DNA of 64,000 nt from Curvularia sp. ZM96 (taxonomy: Eukaryota > Ascomycota > Dothideomycetes > Pleosporales > Pleosporaceae), in the NCBI GenBank assembly GCA_022457065.1, contig JAJGBQ010000007.1:1054001-1118000 (forward strand), in the 5' to 3' direction. The notes under the pieces were generated by a model that worked only from the letters and a program-made list of their open reading frames with translations, was not told the DNA's origin and did no database searches. Every line of letters begins with the position of its first letter. Within the stretch, counting starts at the first letter, position 1. Below are positions 44,882 through 55,127 of this stretch, piece by piece. Both the position numbers and the translations under genes were made by a program.

Positions 44882-45413
44882 GGCAGCTGTGCGATATTTG
44901 ATTATGCCGTCCGCGAACACGCTGAGTGCGACCGTTTGTACTGCGACGCGTCATTGTGGAAGGCAAGTCGAGAATTGCCAAAGGGCGGGTCTACAGTGTG
45001 TGAACGCTGAGGTTCCTGATTATTATGCCACTGCCCTGGTACGCGTATCTGGTATAGCGCGGACCGCACTAAGCTTAGCACCATGCTCTCACCCTCGCTA
45101 TTAACATAGTGAGCAATAAATAACTGTGACAACTACAGATACTTTTAAAAGTAGAGTTCTACGTGCTAAGAGCGCAGTAAAGAACAGGTAGCTGCGGCGA
45201 CTACAGTTACTTTTAAAAAGAGTGGTTTTACCATAAGGGTTTCCGGTCTCGTCGGTTGTGCAAGAGCATGCTGAGCATAAGCAGACAGGATTAGTATTAG
45301 TGGTCGTAAAGTTTCAAGATTAAACTGAATCAGAAGACGAATCCATGTAAGAGCATCGCACGTGATGCTAAAGCCGAAAAATCAGGATATTACATTTATA
45401 ATCTATAAGTACA
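44882..45413. other. intergenic region with short direct repeats
   Basis: 532 bp between the chromodomain gene and the MFS gene. Two similar 24-bp segments with CTACAG-TACTTTTAAAA occur near 45,132 and 45,200. Confidence 0.4.
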
Positions 45414-46802
45414 CTACACTTTCGCCTTCCAGTCCCAGCCGACGAGGGAGACCCTAGTTGCCACAAGCAAGGATCCTCCAACGAAAAACGACAGACCCGC
45501 CCAGACGTTCGCATACGTGTAGTTGCCGTGGTTCATTTGGATAAGCGCACCGGCGAGCGGCGGACCAGTGAAACTCGACACGCTTACGATTGTGAATGCC
45601 ATGCCCATTCTCACGCCCGCCTTTTTCAAGTCTCCCTCCCGGGTCATATTCCCAATCACGGCCGGCCATAGCGCCTGAATGACGGCGCTTCCACTGCCAT
45701 ATATAACAGCAAAGACATACAATGTAGCAATCGACTTGATGCCGATCCATGCAAACATCATGACTCCACAGACAAAGGCAAAGGGAATCAACACATTCAG
45801 CCTCCCAACCTTGTCAGCGTAGTACGTTGGTAGTACCCGGAAGAGGAACCCCATGGAAACCTGTACGAGCAGCAGGTTGATACTTTGCTGATAACTGACA
45901 CCCAGGACGTTGCGCGCATAACTCCCAACGTAGAAAAAGGCAAAGTACAAGCCCCAGAACGAGAAAAAGGCAGCACTGCAGTACAGTGTATACGGAAGTT
46001 CCTTGAAGCTTGCCCAGTCCACCAAGGGCCCAGTTCTCCTAGGGGGAAGCCGCGTACGGTATAGAGCAATCGTGACGATATTCACGGCGAGCATGATAAA
46101 GCCAATGATGCGGATGGTCCACGCGAAGCCCAAGGTGGGCAGGCATTGCTGCACAATGACTGGAAAGATTACACCTCCAGTGCAAGAGCCCACGGCTGTA
46201 AAACCCAACGCAAAAGCGCGGCGCTTAACGAAGTAGGTTGACACCAGAGCCATACTCGGACAAAACTGCAGTCCATTTGCGAATCCGATACAGACGCCTT
46301 GCGAGAGGAAGATCTGCCACGCGCTCTTGCATTCCGCAAGCGTGAAGATGCCGACCATCTGGAAAATTGCTCCGATAATATAAACCGGGCGGAACAGTCC
46401 GGCATCAGTGGCGCGACCGGTAAAGGCACCAAGGGAAAAGAGCATAAAGACCTGGATAGATCCGATCCATGATATCGTCGAGGGCTCGATACCGAGCGTT
46501 TTTTCAAAGTAGGTCTGAAACACGCCGAACGAGGTGAAGAAGCCGAAGGTCGACAATATAGTTAGGTGAGTGCAAAAAACTTGAATCCAGGCTGTGACGC
46601 CGCCGTCAGGAGCTGGGCCGGGGTCGAAGGATGTTGCAGAGCGGCGCGAGAGCACTCGCGCGATGGGATTTTGGTCGTGTTTGTCCGGCGGCTGTTGCAG
46701 ATTCTGATTTGGGGCGAAGTCTTGTTTCTCGATGTCGGTATCAACCACGGTAGGGCTGGTTGCCTGATTACCTATTTGCTCGTCGATACGTGGGGCCGCC
46801 AT
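45414..46802 (-). CDS. Major facilitator transporter, monocarboxylate-permease type
   Basis: A single-exon MFS transporter of 462 residues with about twelve hydrophobic segments. The N-terminal cytosolic part (about 65 residues) ends in the monocarboxylate-transporter family signature PDGGVTAWIQVFCTH, followed by TFGFFTSFGVFQTYFEK. Loop motifs such as LGAFTGRATDAGLFRPVYIIGA and the second-half equivalent YYADKVGRLNVLIPFAFVCG are in place. In fungi this family (Mch-like) moves monocarboxylates, riboflavin or other small molecules; the substrate cannot be predicted. No frame break. The gene has no obvious biosynthetic partner next to it. Confidence 0.9.
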   Translation of the reverse strand: MAAPRIDEQIGNQATSPTVVDTDIEKQDFAPNQNLQQPPDKHDQNPIARVLSRRSATSFDPGPAPDGGVTAWIQVFCTHLTILSTFGFFTSFGVFQTYFEKTLGIEPSTISWIGSIQVFMLFSLGAFTGRATDAGLFRPVYIIGAIFQMVGIFTLAECKSAWQIFLSQGVCIGFANGLQFCPSMALVSTYFVKRRAFALGFTAVGSCTGGVIFPVIVQQCLPTLGFAWTIRIIGFIMLAVNIVTIALYRTRLPPRRTGPLVDWASFKELPYTLYCSAAFFSFWGLYFAFFYVGSYARNVLGVSYQQSINLLLVQVSMGFLFRVLPTYYADKVGRLNVLIPFAFVCGVMMFAWIGIKSIATLYVFAVIYGSGSAVIQALWPAVIGNMTREGDLKKAGVRMGMAFTIVSVSSFTGPPLAGALIQMNHGNYTYANVWAGLSFFVGGSLLVATRVSLVGWDWKAKV

Positions 46803-47914
46803 AGTTGTTGGTCATCTGGGGGTGGCGTTCCAGGCCAGAGATAAGGCAATTGCGTTACTTTTATAGAGGGAAAACTTCTATCCATGATGGCTTCCCGGGA
46901 ATAACATTGAATGGATTTCGTACTGCTGCAAAAGCTTACCAAACACCGACCCGACGCAAAAAGTGGACCAATAGGCTCGCTGGGTGGGGTTGAAGATGTG
47001 GAGTCGGCGGTTTTTCCGACAATCACGAGTTCAGGTTGCGTGCGCCATACCTTTTATCGTTATTAACGCCCTTTTGTATAGCGACGCCTCTGACAGTGCA
47101 TCTGCTCATAACAGTGCATAAGCGGTAGCGCATTTGTACCTTATTGTCTTGTGGCGTTCCATGGCATATCTAAATGCCTTTGATTATCATCTTGCAGGTC
47201 TTTTCTTCACAGTGCACTCACATTCTCACGATGACCCAGCTTTTAAATGAATTACTTACACTTCCACTTGGCGTATCTTAGTAAGATGTCTTGGATAAAT
47301 CTTGTGTTGTATTCACCGCTACCCAGCTTCCAAAGCCCAGATATCGTCTCCTTCAGGCTCATGTGATGATGCAATTAATGCGTCAAGTATACCAGACTTA
47401 AACTAAAGGAGCTATATTGATCCTACACCTAGTATATCGACATCTCCGTACCAAGCACTAATTGTTTGAGGTGAGAAACATGCGTCGAATCCGCATGGTA
47501 ACTTACAGTGGATGTTCAATTTTGCCATTAGTTGTTGGTGGTGACAGAGCGGCTCTGATTCGCGCACCGAAGGACGGGAATGCCCACCGAGATTGGCCAG
47601 ACTCACATCCTTCCACCTGCAGTCTTCAACTTGAGCATAGCCTGCAAGAAATGTATTGGATACTTGGACGTTTCATCATACACTGAATATCTGCATTGCC
47701 CAATGCATCTCTTATCGCGGCGCGCCACCCCTCCAGCACTATGCAGTCTGTCAGACATGACGTCGCACCTGGATAGCTCACCCGCATGTTTTCGACTATA
47801 ACAATGGTAACTGGTACTCGGTAGTTTGCATCAAAAAGTCTTGTACTTTGATTGTCCAAGCATTTGGGTAAAAAATCCAGGTATCATCTCGACTCATCAC
47901 CTTCATCTCCAAAC
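46803..47914. other. 1.1-kb intergenic region between MFS and cysteine-ladder genes
   Basis: AT-rich, divergent spacer between MFS (-) and the ladder gene (+). It must hold both promoters. No other gene is supported. Confidence 0.4.
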
Positions 47915-48624
47915 ATGGGTTGCGGCGAATCATCTCTGCGGTTTAACAACTCTGAGGGAAGCGGCGACGGAAACCACAATAACACAGACTGCACGGGTTG
48001 TAAAGACTGTGTGTAACTTCTGGATCGGCGCTTTCAAAGATGAAGAGGCTGACCTTACATAACGAGTACCAGGCCGAAACTGTACGGATTGTAAAAGTGA
48101 GCTGCTTTCTAGCCAAATCAACATTATTTGCTCTATGAGATTGCGAAAGGATAGGACTACACATCTACCAGTGACTATTTCCATTCCGTCGTATGGCCGC
48201 AGCTGCATCGCAGTCTGACTGAGTCGCACCTGCTGTCTTCTTCCGTTTATCAACAACTCGATTTTTTCAGTCTCTGAAATCTCACTCGTCCGTTTTCTCT
48301 CTTCACTAGTACTTACTACGTGGGTAGATTGCACCGGATGCCGCAACTGCAACGGCTGTGAGGACTGCACATCCTGCGGAAACTGCACAGATTGCGACAA
48401 CTGCAATAATTGTAAGAATTGTACTGGGTGCGATGACTGCGAAGGATGTCGAAACTGCACAAACTGCACCGATTGCATCGAGTAAGTAGCGTGTTTTAGA
48501 TCCCAGGCGTAAATCCAGACACTGTGGGAGCTTGGAACGTGAGGCTGACGAGCTTAGTTGCCAGAATTGTACCGATTGTAGTGGACTGAAGAATGCGCGT
48601 AATCAAACAGGCATGCACAAGTGA
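47915..48624 (+). CDS. Small cysteine-ladder protein, (Cys-x-x)25 repeat with N-myristoylation signal
   Basis: Four exons are read: 47915-48008, 48073-48096, 48328-48481 and 48558-48624, giving 112 residues. The N-terminus MGCGES fits the N-myristoyltransferase motif MGxxxS, with Cys3 as a likely palmitoylation site. After about 20 polar residues (Asn, Gly, Ser) a ladder starts: DCTGCKDC, RNCTDCK, NCTGCRNCNGCEDC, and so on to NCTDCIDCQNCTDCSG. Twenty-five cysteines are spaced exactly three apart without one break, and the two residues between are mostly Asn, Asp, Thr, Gly, Lys or Arg. All three introns interrupt the ladder yet splicing keeps the register, strong evidence that the model is right. 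Introns are 64, 231 and 76 bp; introns 1 and 3 have CTGAC branch sites, intron 1 has a GTGTGT donor. There is no signal peptide or membrane helix. Function is unknown; a metal-binding or disulfide-stacked solenoid attached to a membrane is possible. Confidence 0.85.
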
Positions 48625-48872
48625 TAAAGGAGGTTGTGTTGAGGATCGGCGAGAGACATTGTGTCGTCAGCTTAACTTCATTTTTCCGCGATGCCGTGAG
48701 CTGTCTCACATCAGGGAAAAGTAAAGAGTCAGACAAAGAAATGTCGGACTCGTCATTGGTACTCACCGATGTTTCTCGGCAAACAAAACAGATATAGGCA
48801 GCTTACTGTAGCTATCAATTTATTAGCTTGCTGGAAGTGAATTCTTGCTCTGCCTTATCCACGGTTGACACA

Positions 48873-49592
48873 ATGATCAAACCGTTCACACGCATCCACA
48901 TAGAACATCGAATCTTTTCGTTCTTTGTACTGCTACAACTCAGCCCACCACACATTGTAAAGCATCAAGCTTCTTTGAAAACAATGCTGAGCTCACTACA
49001 AACGTCACTATATATGAAGACCTTATCATCTCGTCTAAAGTCCATCAGGACAAAACTCCGCCTTCGCCATACATCCCACAAATTTCCAGCACTCTCTCCA
49101 GATTTCCCCAAAATGGCATTTCTTAAGCGCATATTCCCGAAGAGTAAGGGGGATCAGCCAGTTCCGGACTGCAGGGATTTTGCCATCCCCCGTCTAGTCC
49201 GCAAGAAGAAGTCCAAGAAAGTGGCTTTGCCTAAGCCTCAACCTGCCGTCCTCGGGATCGTCCTTGAGCATTTCATGGATCCTGCGCTTCCAACCATTGT
49301 GCTCCGGCCAGCCACACCGCCAGAGCATATATTCGATGTACAGGAGCGATTGTTCGAGCGCTCGGGTGCGGTTTTCGTTCTGCGCAAGGAGAAAGCGTCT
49401 ACGCATGGTTCGCTGGCGGCGCAGCATCTTCGAGTACCCGCGAAGCGTGACGTGGCGCCGGTGTGTGGAGGCCTACCGCGGATAGATGAGGGTGATGAGT
49501 CTGAGGAATCAGATGACTCTGGTGTAGGCCTGGATGAGGAATGCGAGGCGGATTACCGCGCGTATATTGCTGGCTTGGATGGGGATATGTAG
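48873..49592 (+). CDS. Hypothetical protein, basic N-terminus and acidic C-terminus
   Basis: An open frame of 239 residues from the first ATG at 48873; other in-frame Met codons (for example at MAFLKRIFPK, about residue 81) could be the start instead. The first 80 residues are Leu/Ser/Lys-rich. From residue 81 the chain has MAFLKRIFPKSKGD, a basic patch LVRKKKSKKVALPKPQ, then VLGIVLEHFMDPALPTIVLRPATPPE and an acidic end EGDESEESDDSGVGLDEE. Codon use improves after 49113, which favours the later start. I do not recognise a family. It lies 250 bp downstream of the cysteine-ladder gene, on the same strand. Confidence 0.5.
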   Translation: MIKPFTRIHIEHRIFSFFVLLQLSPPHIVKHQASLKTMLSSLQTSLYMKTLSSRLKSIRTKLRLRHTSHKFPALSPDFPKMAFLKRIFPKSKGDQPVPDCRDFAIPRLVRKKKSKKVALPKPQPAVLGIVLEHFMDPALPTIVLRPATPPEHIFDVQERLFERSGAVFVLRKEKASTHGSLAAQHLRVPAKRDVAPVCGGLPRIDEGDESEESDDSGVGLDEECEADYRAYIAGLDGDM

Positions 49593-49874
49593 AAGCCAGG
49601 CAAGCTTGTTTTTCTTCTTCTTTAGCAGTTCGGGTTAGAGGGAAGACAATCGCATAGATTTTGGTATATGAGTTACTTGCATGTCGGTAAAAAGTATATT
49701 GTGATCGATGCTACATAGCCTCATAAGAACGTGAGCACGTAATCAAAGCAGTCAGTTGTTGGTGCCTGATTTCATGATTAAAGACCATGGACAAAGAAGC
49801 TGTCGAAGCCAGGCCATATGTGATCAGAAATCCTTGAAGAAAACTGTCATTTTCACTACCTCAATGATCGAGCA

Positions 49875-52401
49875 TCAAAAATCCCCGCCTAGGTCAAAGG
49901 CCCAAAAGTCCGGGAATGTCCAGCTACTGCCATCAATCTGCATATCTTGCAACATATCGAACGGCGAATCTAGGTCTCCTGAAATATTTCCAGAACCCAG
50001 AACAGCGTCTGCACCATTCATATGAGTGAAATTGGGATGCTCAGAGTTCGTTGGGGTCATGCCGGGTCTGTTTGTTGTATCATGAGCAGCACCCATATTG
50101 TGCGCTCTGTCTCCAGGTGGAGAATGTGACATTGTGGCGCGGAGAGATGAAGCTAGATTATTTGTCGGATCTTGCTGCATAGCTATCACTCGAGATGCCA
50201 AGGTGGTAAAGCAGTCGAGAGTTCTTTTACACCTCGAGTGGACTTCATCTTTGAGGTCAGGGATATAGCTGATGGTCAAGTCGGAGGAAGGTAGAGGTGG
50301 CAGCATTCCAACCGCAGTTGACATGAGGCAATACTCCATGTACCCAGTGCCCAGCCTGAAGACCTTCTGTTCAAATATCTGCCTTGCACGTTCAAGCATC
50401 TTGATGGAAGATGTACATAGTGTTTTGGCGATGAAGGGCTGTTGCGGCATTATCGCGAGACATAGCATGTCATCAAGTGGAGCCCGGCTCTTGGCCACTG
50501 CAAGGTCCGTAGAATGGGCTCGGGGATTCGCGGGTACGGACGATTTCACCTTGTGCTTTGCACAATTTTGAAATACCACTTGAGACAACGTCAAGCCAAC
50601 TCTGATGATGTCGTTGCGAAGATGGTTGAGGACCAAGATGCCCTTGGACAGTAGACCATCATGTATCTCGATCATAGAGTTGCAAACGTCTACACATGTC
50701 GTCAACGAGTACATCCAACGACTGTTGCTATGAGCCTCTTTTGCAAACTGCTTGTGCAATATAAGAAGATATTGATGGAGCTGCAAGCGGAGAAGCGCAG
50801 ATGGTACTGCAGCACTCTCATTGTCCCATTCTGGTAGGCTTGAAAGGGCTGTATGTATCTGAGAATCCAAATGCAAGACGTCATCGTACTGGATGTTGCT
50901 GGTTGGCGTGTTCAGTTGGTATGTGAGATTAACACGAAACGGCAATGTTTTCAAACTCGCAATCAGATAGGACGTTGACGTGAACTGCTCGTGTGGCTGT
51001 TCTGGTGGGAGTTGCTGCATGTCTGTAGAGAGTGCTTCATCGTCAATATGTGCTGGTGGAGGTATATCGAAGTACAGCGAAGTAAGCCCGGATTGAAGGC
51101 CACTCTCTAGCGAAGACTGCAATTCCAGTTCCGCAACAGTAACCCATAGTCTCTTCTTCATTTGCTGATCGAAGAGTGAGACCCTATCATTTCCCTGCAA
51201 ACTCGGGTCACGGTGCATACCAGATGCCAGAGCAAGTCGGAGAAGATTCCCCGAATTGATCCAGTCTTGTTTGAGCCCAATGCAGTTGACGCGCTTGGCG
51301 AGCAGTAACAGACATTGCGTTTGGCAAAACGGTAAGGTTATCCGCCTTGGAGGCTGCAAATTTATCCAATTCTCACAGGCCACAATGAGGTCGTGAGCAG
51401 TTTGTCGATCAGCGGTTGTATCGCCAATGAAGACATCTTCTTTTGGGCTGAGGCATTTTGTGACGGCAATGATCAGCAATAGCATGACAGTGAAAACGAC
51501 ACGCTCTTTATCGGTCCCTTTATTTTCCCAGAAAGCATCGTAATCTTTCCAGAAAGACGGTCCATGCAAAATTCTGTAGCTTGTCTCGTACGTTTGAAAG
51601 TACAGAGTAGACTGTGCACCGACGATGCTTTTCTCTGGAAGCAGGGCAAACATATCGGCACCGGAACTATGGCTTCCGGTACTGTATTCTTTCGTATACT
51701 GCTTCTTCTGACCACGGAATGCTTTGAAGTCATTTTTCACAGACATAATTGAGTGATCAACATTCAAGGCCTCACGTGTGAAAGCCTGCAGCTCAGGGTA
51801 CTTGCAAGGATGTCAGCTCACACAAGGCATTCACAGATTCATTCGTTGGGAGAGATACCGTTGAGGCTATACCTATAACGCTTGTTCCGCCATTAAACTG
51901 AGTCTTGAACCCTTTCCCCCTGAACATGAACTCTTCGACAATTGCTGGTTCTTCGGATATGCCTTCATTGAATTGCGGCGTATGTTTAGTGGGCTGCTGC
52001 ACCAACTGCTGTGCCAACCATGGAGTGCGTTTTTCTTGAGATGTGGCCTTCCATCGCAGAGTATTAGATGCGTCAACAGCGGGACTGCTGTCTGCAGGTC
52101 GCGCTACCAGCACGTAAGGTACGTTGCCATCGGCTGGTGCACCTACATTGATATGGGATTCTTCCAAGAGGCGTGGATCGTACGTGCACTCGTGTCGTCT
52201 TCCCGTTTTTTCGCATCTCCCGCATACTGGGAAGACGCGGTCACACTTCATTTTACGGTTCCGACACGCGTAGCACGATAAAACCTTGCGCTTCTTGCTT
52301 GTGCGCTGGGACGGACCATCGTCGCCCTCCGGATCGTCGCGCCGGGGAGGTGTGTTCTCACGCGACCTGTCGCTGATCCATTCTGTACCTGGAGCAGACA
52401 T
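49875..52401 (-). CDS. Zn2Cys6 transcription factor with fungal-specific TF domain
   Basis: Two exons, 52401-51859 and 51800-49875, joined across a 58-bp intron (GTATCT donor, CTGAC branch), 822 residues. The binuclear zinc cluster is near residue 43: CYACRNRKMKCDRVFPVCGRCEKTGRRHEC, spaced C2C6C6C2C8C, with the basic residues expected for DNA contact. Splicing gives GIAST-YPELQAFTREAL. The middle homology region is present (residues about 230-560): YRILHGPSFWKDYDAFW, ASGMHRDPSL and RLWVTVAELELQSSLESG. The gene is divergent from the GH7 cellobiohydrolase with 1.26 kb between, so a role in control of that gene is a reasonable guess. I do not recognise it as XlnR, AraR, Clr1 or Clr2. Confidence 0.88.
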
Positions 52402-53074
52402 GGCGAGTTGGGAACGGCACCACTACCAATCAATATCGCGTTGTAGGGAATAGCGTGTTAGAGAAAGCTGACAGGGAGATGGAGAGGAGGATACGCACGC
52501 GGCCTGCCGGCTGACACTCGGATATAATCACTAGTTAGTTAAGGCGGGGATAGCTTATATGTGACTAAATACTTGGCTACCCGCATCCTTCCATTTCTAG
52601 CCTTACCGACGACAACTTCACCGGACAGCATCTCCTCCATCATCCTAGCGCCGGGCAAGTCAGCATCTCTCATTGACTGTGTTCCAGAAGAACCGCTTCT
52701 TTGGTTGGCTTCATGCATAGAATATTCGTTTCATCTCAGAGCGGGGAACCCATGTCTTACCCCACGACCGTTGAGTGCCGACCCTGAGCATATTGTCACA
52801 TCTAGCCTACTACTGCTTGACACAAAATTAGGGTTTATTATAGCCAAAATCTCTCGCACCCTTGTGTTCCGTCTAGAACATCTGAGCAGCCAGTCAAAGC
52901 CAAAGGATGTTTCCGACACGAGGCCGAATCGGAGTTGAGTATAGGTAGAGCACGGAACACATTCCGTAAAACAATCTACACGCACAGGGATTTGAGCCAA
53001 TATCAGGAAAATAAGGTTTCCACGTCTTGCTTGCCTACATCGCGGCAGTGAGCTTCATCATGTGCTTCGCATGC

Positions 53075-53080
53075 TTAGCC
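53075..53080 (-). promoter_or_regulatory. GGCTAA motif, Xyr1/XlnR-type
   Basis: TTAGCC on plus equals GGCTAA on minus, the core bound by XlnR-family activators in other fungi. A hexamer match alone is weak evidence. Confidence 0.3.
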
Positions 53081-53436
53081 GAATTTGCCGCTCAGGCCAT
53101 GGGCTTCGAGATGGCCAATCCAGAAACGTGATCACCTACAGCCATAATGTTCAGTGATGACCTACCCCTCCCTTTATAGTATCTTCAGATTGCGCACCAC
53201 TCCAGGACTGGCTGAGGGAGTGGCCATCTCAAGGGTATCCTTCATCAGTATCATTGTGGGCACCCATACCTGATCTCTTCGTTGGCATTACCTGCAAGCA
53301 ATTTTCCGTTGTGCGTCCAAGTGGGAATCAGAGAAGGTAAGAAGACCGATTAACAAATGACTACAATGGCCATCATAAGATGACGCAGACAAAAAGTCAA
53401 TATCTAACAGACCAGTACGAAGAAATATCACTAGCG

Positions 53437-53442
53437 TTAGCC
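53437..53442 (-). promoter_or_regulatory. GGCTAA motif, Xyr1/XlnR-type
   Basis: A second TTAGCC, 219 bp upstream of the cellobiohydrolase ATG. Confidence 0.3.
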
Positions 53443-53592
53443 TCTAAACCTGAATTGCAGAATGTCGCGTTAGCTCTCTGAGTTCAATTTACAGGATCTT
53501 CGCCATGTATCAAGAATACTACCGAAAGAACTTTCGAATCTATTAAACCGTGATGAGGCGGGATTCCGGTCCGCGCGGACAGTTCTACTGAC

Positions 53593-53599
53593 TATATAA
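53593..53599 (+). promoter_or_regulatory. TATA box of the GH7 gene
   Basis: TATATAA, 62-68 bp before the cellobiohydrolase start codon; a strong TATA is typical of highly induced secreted-enzyme genes. Confidence 0.6.
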
Positions 53600-53660
53600 G
53601 ACCTCCTTGTCTAGCATCTTCCTGGACACCAAGTTCTACAGGAATATCAACATCCTCAAC

Positions 53661-55127
53661 ATGTACCGAACTCTCGCAGTCGCAGCCTCTCTTCTCCACG
53701 CCGCCCGCGGCCAGCTGGTGGGAACGTCAACGGCGGAAACACACCCCGGAATGACATGGCAAAGCTGTACTGCAAAGGGAAGCTGTACCTCCAAAAGCGG
53801 AAAGATTGTCGTTGATGCCAACTGGCGCTGGCTTCACGTCAAGGACGGGTACGTATAGGGTACAATATTTAGAATCATTTTTCTGATCGTATTTCAGCTA
53901 CACGAACTGCTACACGGGTAACACCTGGGATACAAAATCGTGCCCCGACAATAAGTCTTGCGCTGCCAACTGTGCTATTGATGGTGCGGACTATCAGGGT
54001 ACCTATGGTATCAGTGCCAGCGGCAACGCCTTGAGTCTCAAGTTCATCACCAAGGGCTCGTACTCCACCAACATCGGTTCGCGTACCTACCTGATGAAGG
54101 ATGATACCACCTATGAGATGTTCAAGTTCACCGGCAATCAAGAGTTCACATTCGATGTAGATGTCTCGAAGCTACCCTGTGGACTCAATGGCGCACTGTA
54201 CTTTGTCTCCATGGATGCCGATGGTGGTATGAGCAAGTACCCAGGCAACAAGGCCGGAGCTAAGTACGGAACTGGTTACTGTGATGCCCAGTGCCCAAGG
54301 GATCTCAAGTTCATCAATGGCGAGGTAAGTGAAAACAACGTGGATGTTGACTATCAGCAGCGTGCTAAGTATTCTTTCAGGCCAACGTCGAGGGCTGGAA
54401 GCCATCCTCGAATGACGCAAACGCGGGCGTCGGCGGTCACGGCTCTTGCTGTGCGGAGATGGACATCTGGGAGGCGAACTCTGTCAGCACGGCAGTCACG
54501 CCCCACTCATGCACGACTATCGGACAGTCCCGTTGCGATGGCGATCAATGTGGTGGAACATACTCCTCTGACCGTTACGCGGGAGTCTGCGACGCAGATG
54601 GCTGTGACTTCAACGCCTACCGCATGGGTGTCAAGGACTTCTACGGCAAAGGCAAGACAGTTGACACCTCGAAGAAATTCACTGTCGTCACCCAATTCAT
54701 TGGAACTGGCGACAACATGGAGATCAAGCGCTTCTACGTTCAAGGCGGCAAAACCATCGCCCAACCTGCATCTGCCATCCCGGGAGTGGAGGGCAACTCT
54801 ATCACAACCAAGTTTTGCGATGCCCAGAAGAAGGTATTCGGCGACCCAACAGTCTTCCAGAAGAAGGGCGGTATGGCCAACATGGCCAAGGCTCTTGCCA
54901 ATGGTATGGTTCTTGTCATGAGCTTGTGGGATGACCACAACAGCAACATGCTTTGGCTCGATTCTACATTCCCTACGGACAAGGACCCCTCAAAGGACCT
55001 TGGCTCGGGCAGAGGAGAGTGTGAAATCACTAGCGGTGTACCAGCGGATGTTGAGAAGAACTCTCCAGACGCTACAGTCATTTACAGCAACATCAAGTTT
55101 GGAGCTCTCAACTCTACCTTTGGTTAA
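53661..55127 (+). CDS. GH7 cellobiohydrolase (reducing-end, Cel7A type), no cellulose-binding module
   Basis: A secreted exoglucanase that releases cellobiose from cellulose chain ends. Exons are 53661-53848, 53898-54324 and 54381-55127, 453 residues. The signal peptide is MYRTLAVAASLLHAARG, cut before QLVGTSTAE; the mature Gln1 would cyclise to pyroglutamate, as in GH7. The catalytic motif is intact as EMDIWEAN (nucleophile Glu and acid/base Glu in E-x-D-x-x-E). Family blocks include HPGMTWQSC, SYSTNIGSRTYLM, GLNGALYFVSMDADGG and MVLVMSLWDDHNSNMLWLDSTFP. The loops covering the tunnel appear full, which favours cellobiohydrolase over endoglucanase. It ends at IKFGALNSTFG with no linker or CBM1. 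The cysteines needed for disulfides appear complete. Divergent from a Zn2Cys6 regulator. Confidence 0.95.

Larger units (their letters stand above)
52402..53660. promoter_or_regulatory. divergent promoter region of the Zn2Cys6 regulator and GH7 cellobiohydrolase
   Basis: 1.26 kb, no supported gene. Two GGCTAA (XlnR/Xyr1-type) sites on the minus strand lie at 53075-53080 and 53437-53442, and GGCTAG forms at 52598-52603 and 52802-52807. A TATA box is at 53593-53599. Confidence 0.5.

Noticed and set aside
47930..48478. 182-residue minus-strand frame rich in Gln, Val and Phe
   Set aside because: It is the antisense of the cysteine ladder: TGC/TGT read backwards gives GCA/ACA frames and the Q-x-x pattern. 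The plus-strand model explains the repeat with clean splice sites.
49194..49427. Minus-strand frame inside the hypothetical gene at 48.9-49.6 kb
   Set aside because: Shadow frame; the plus strand has the longer frame and better codon use.
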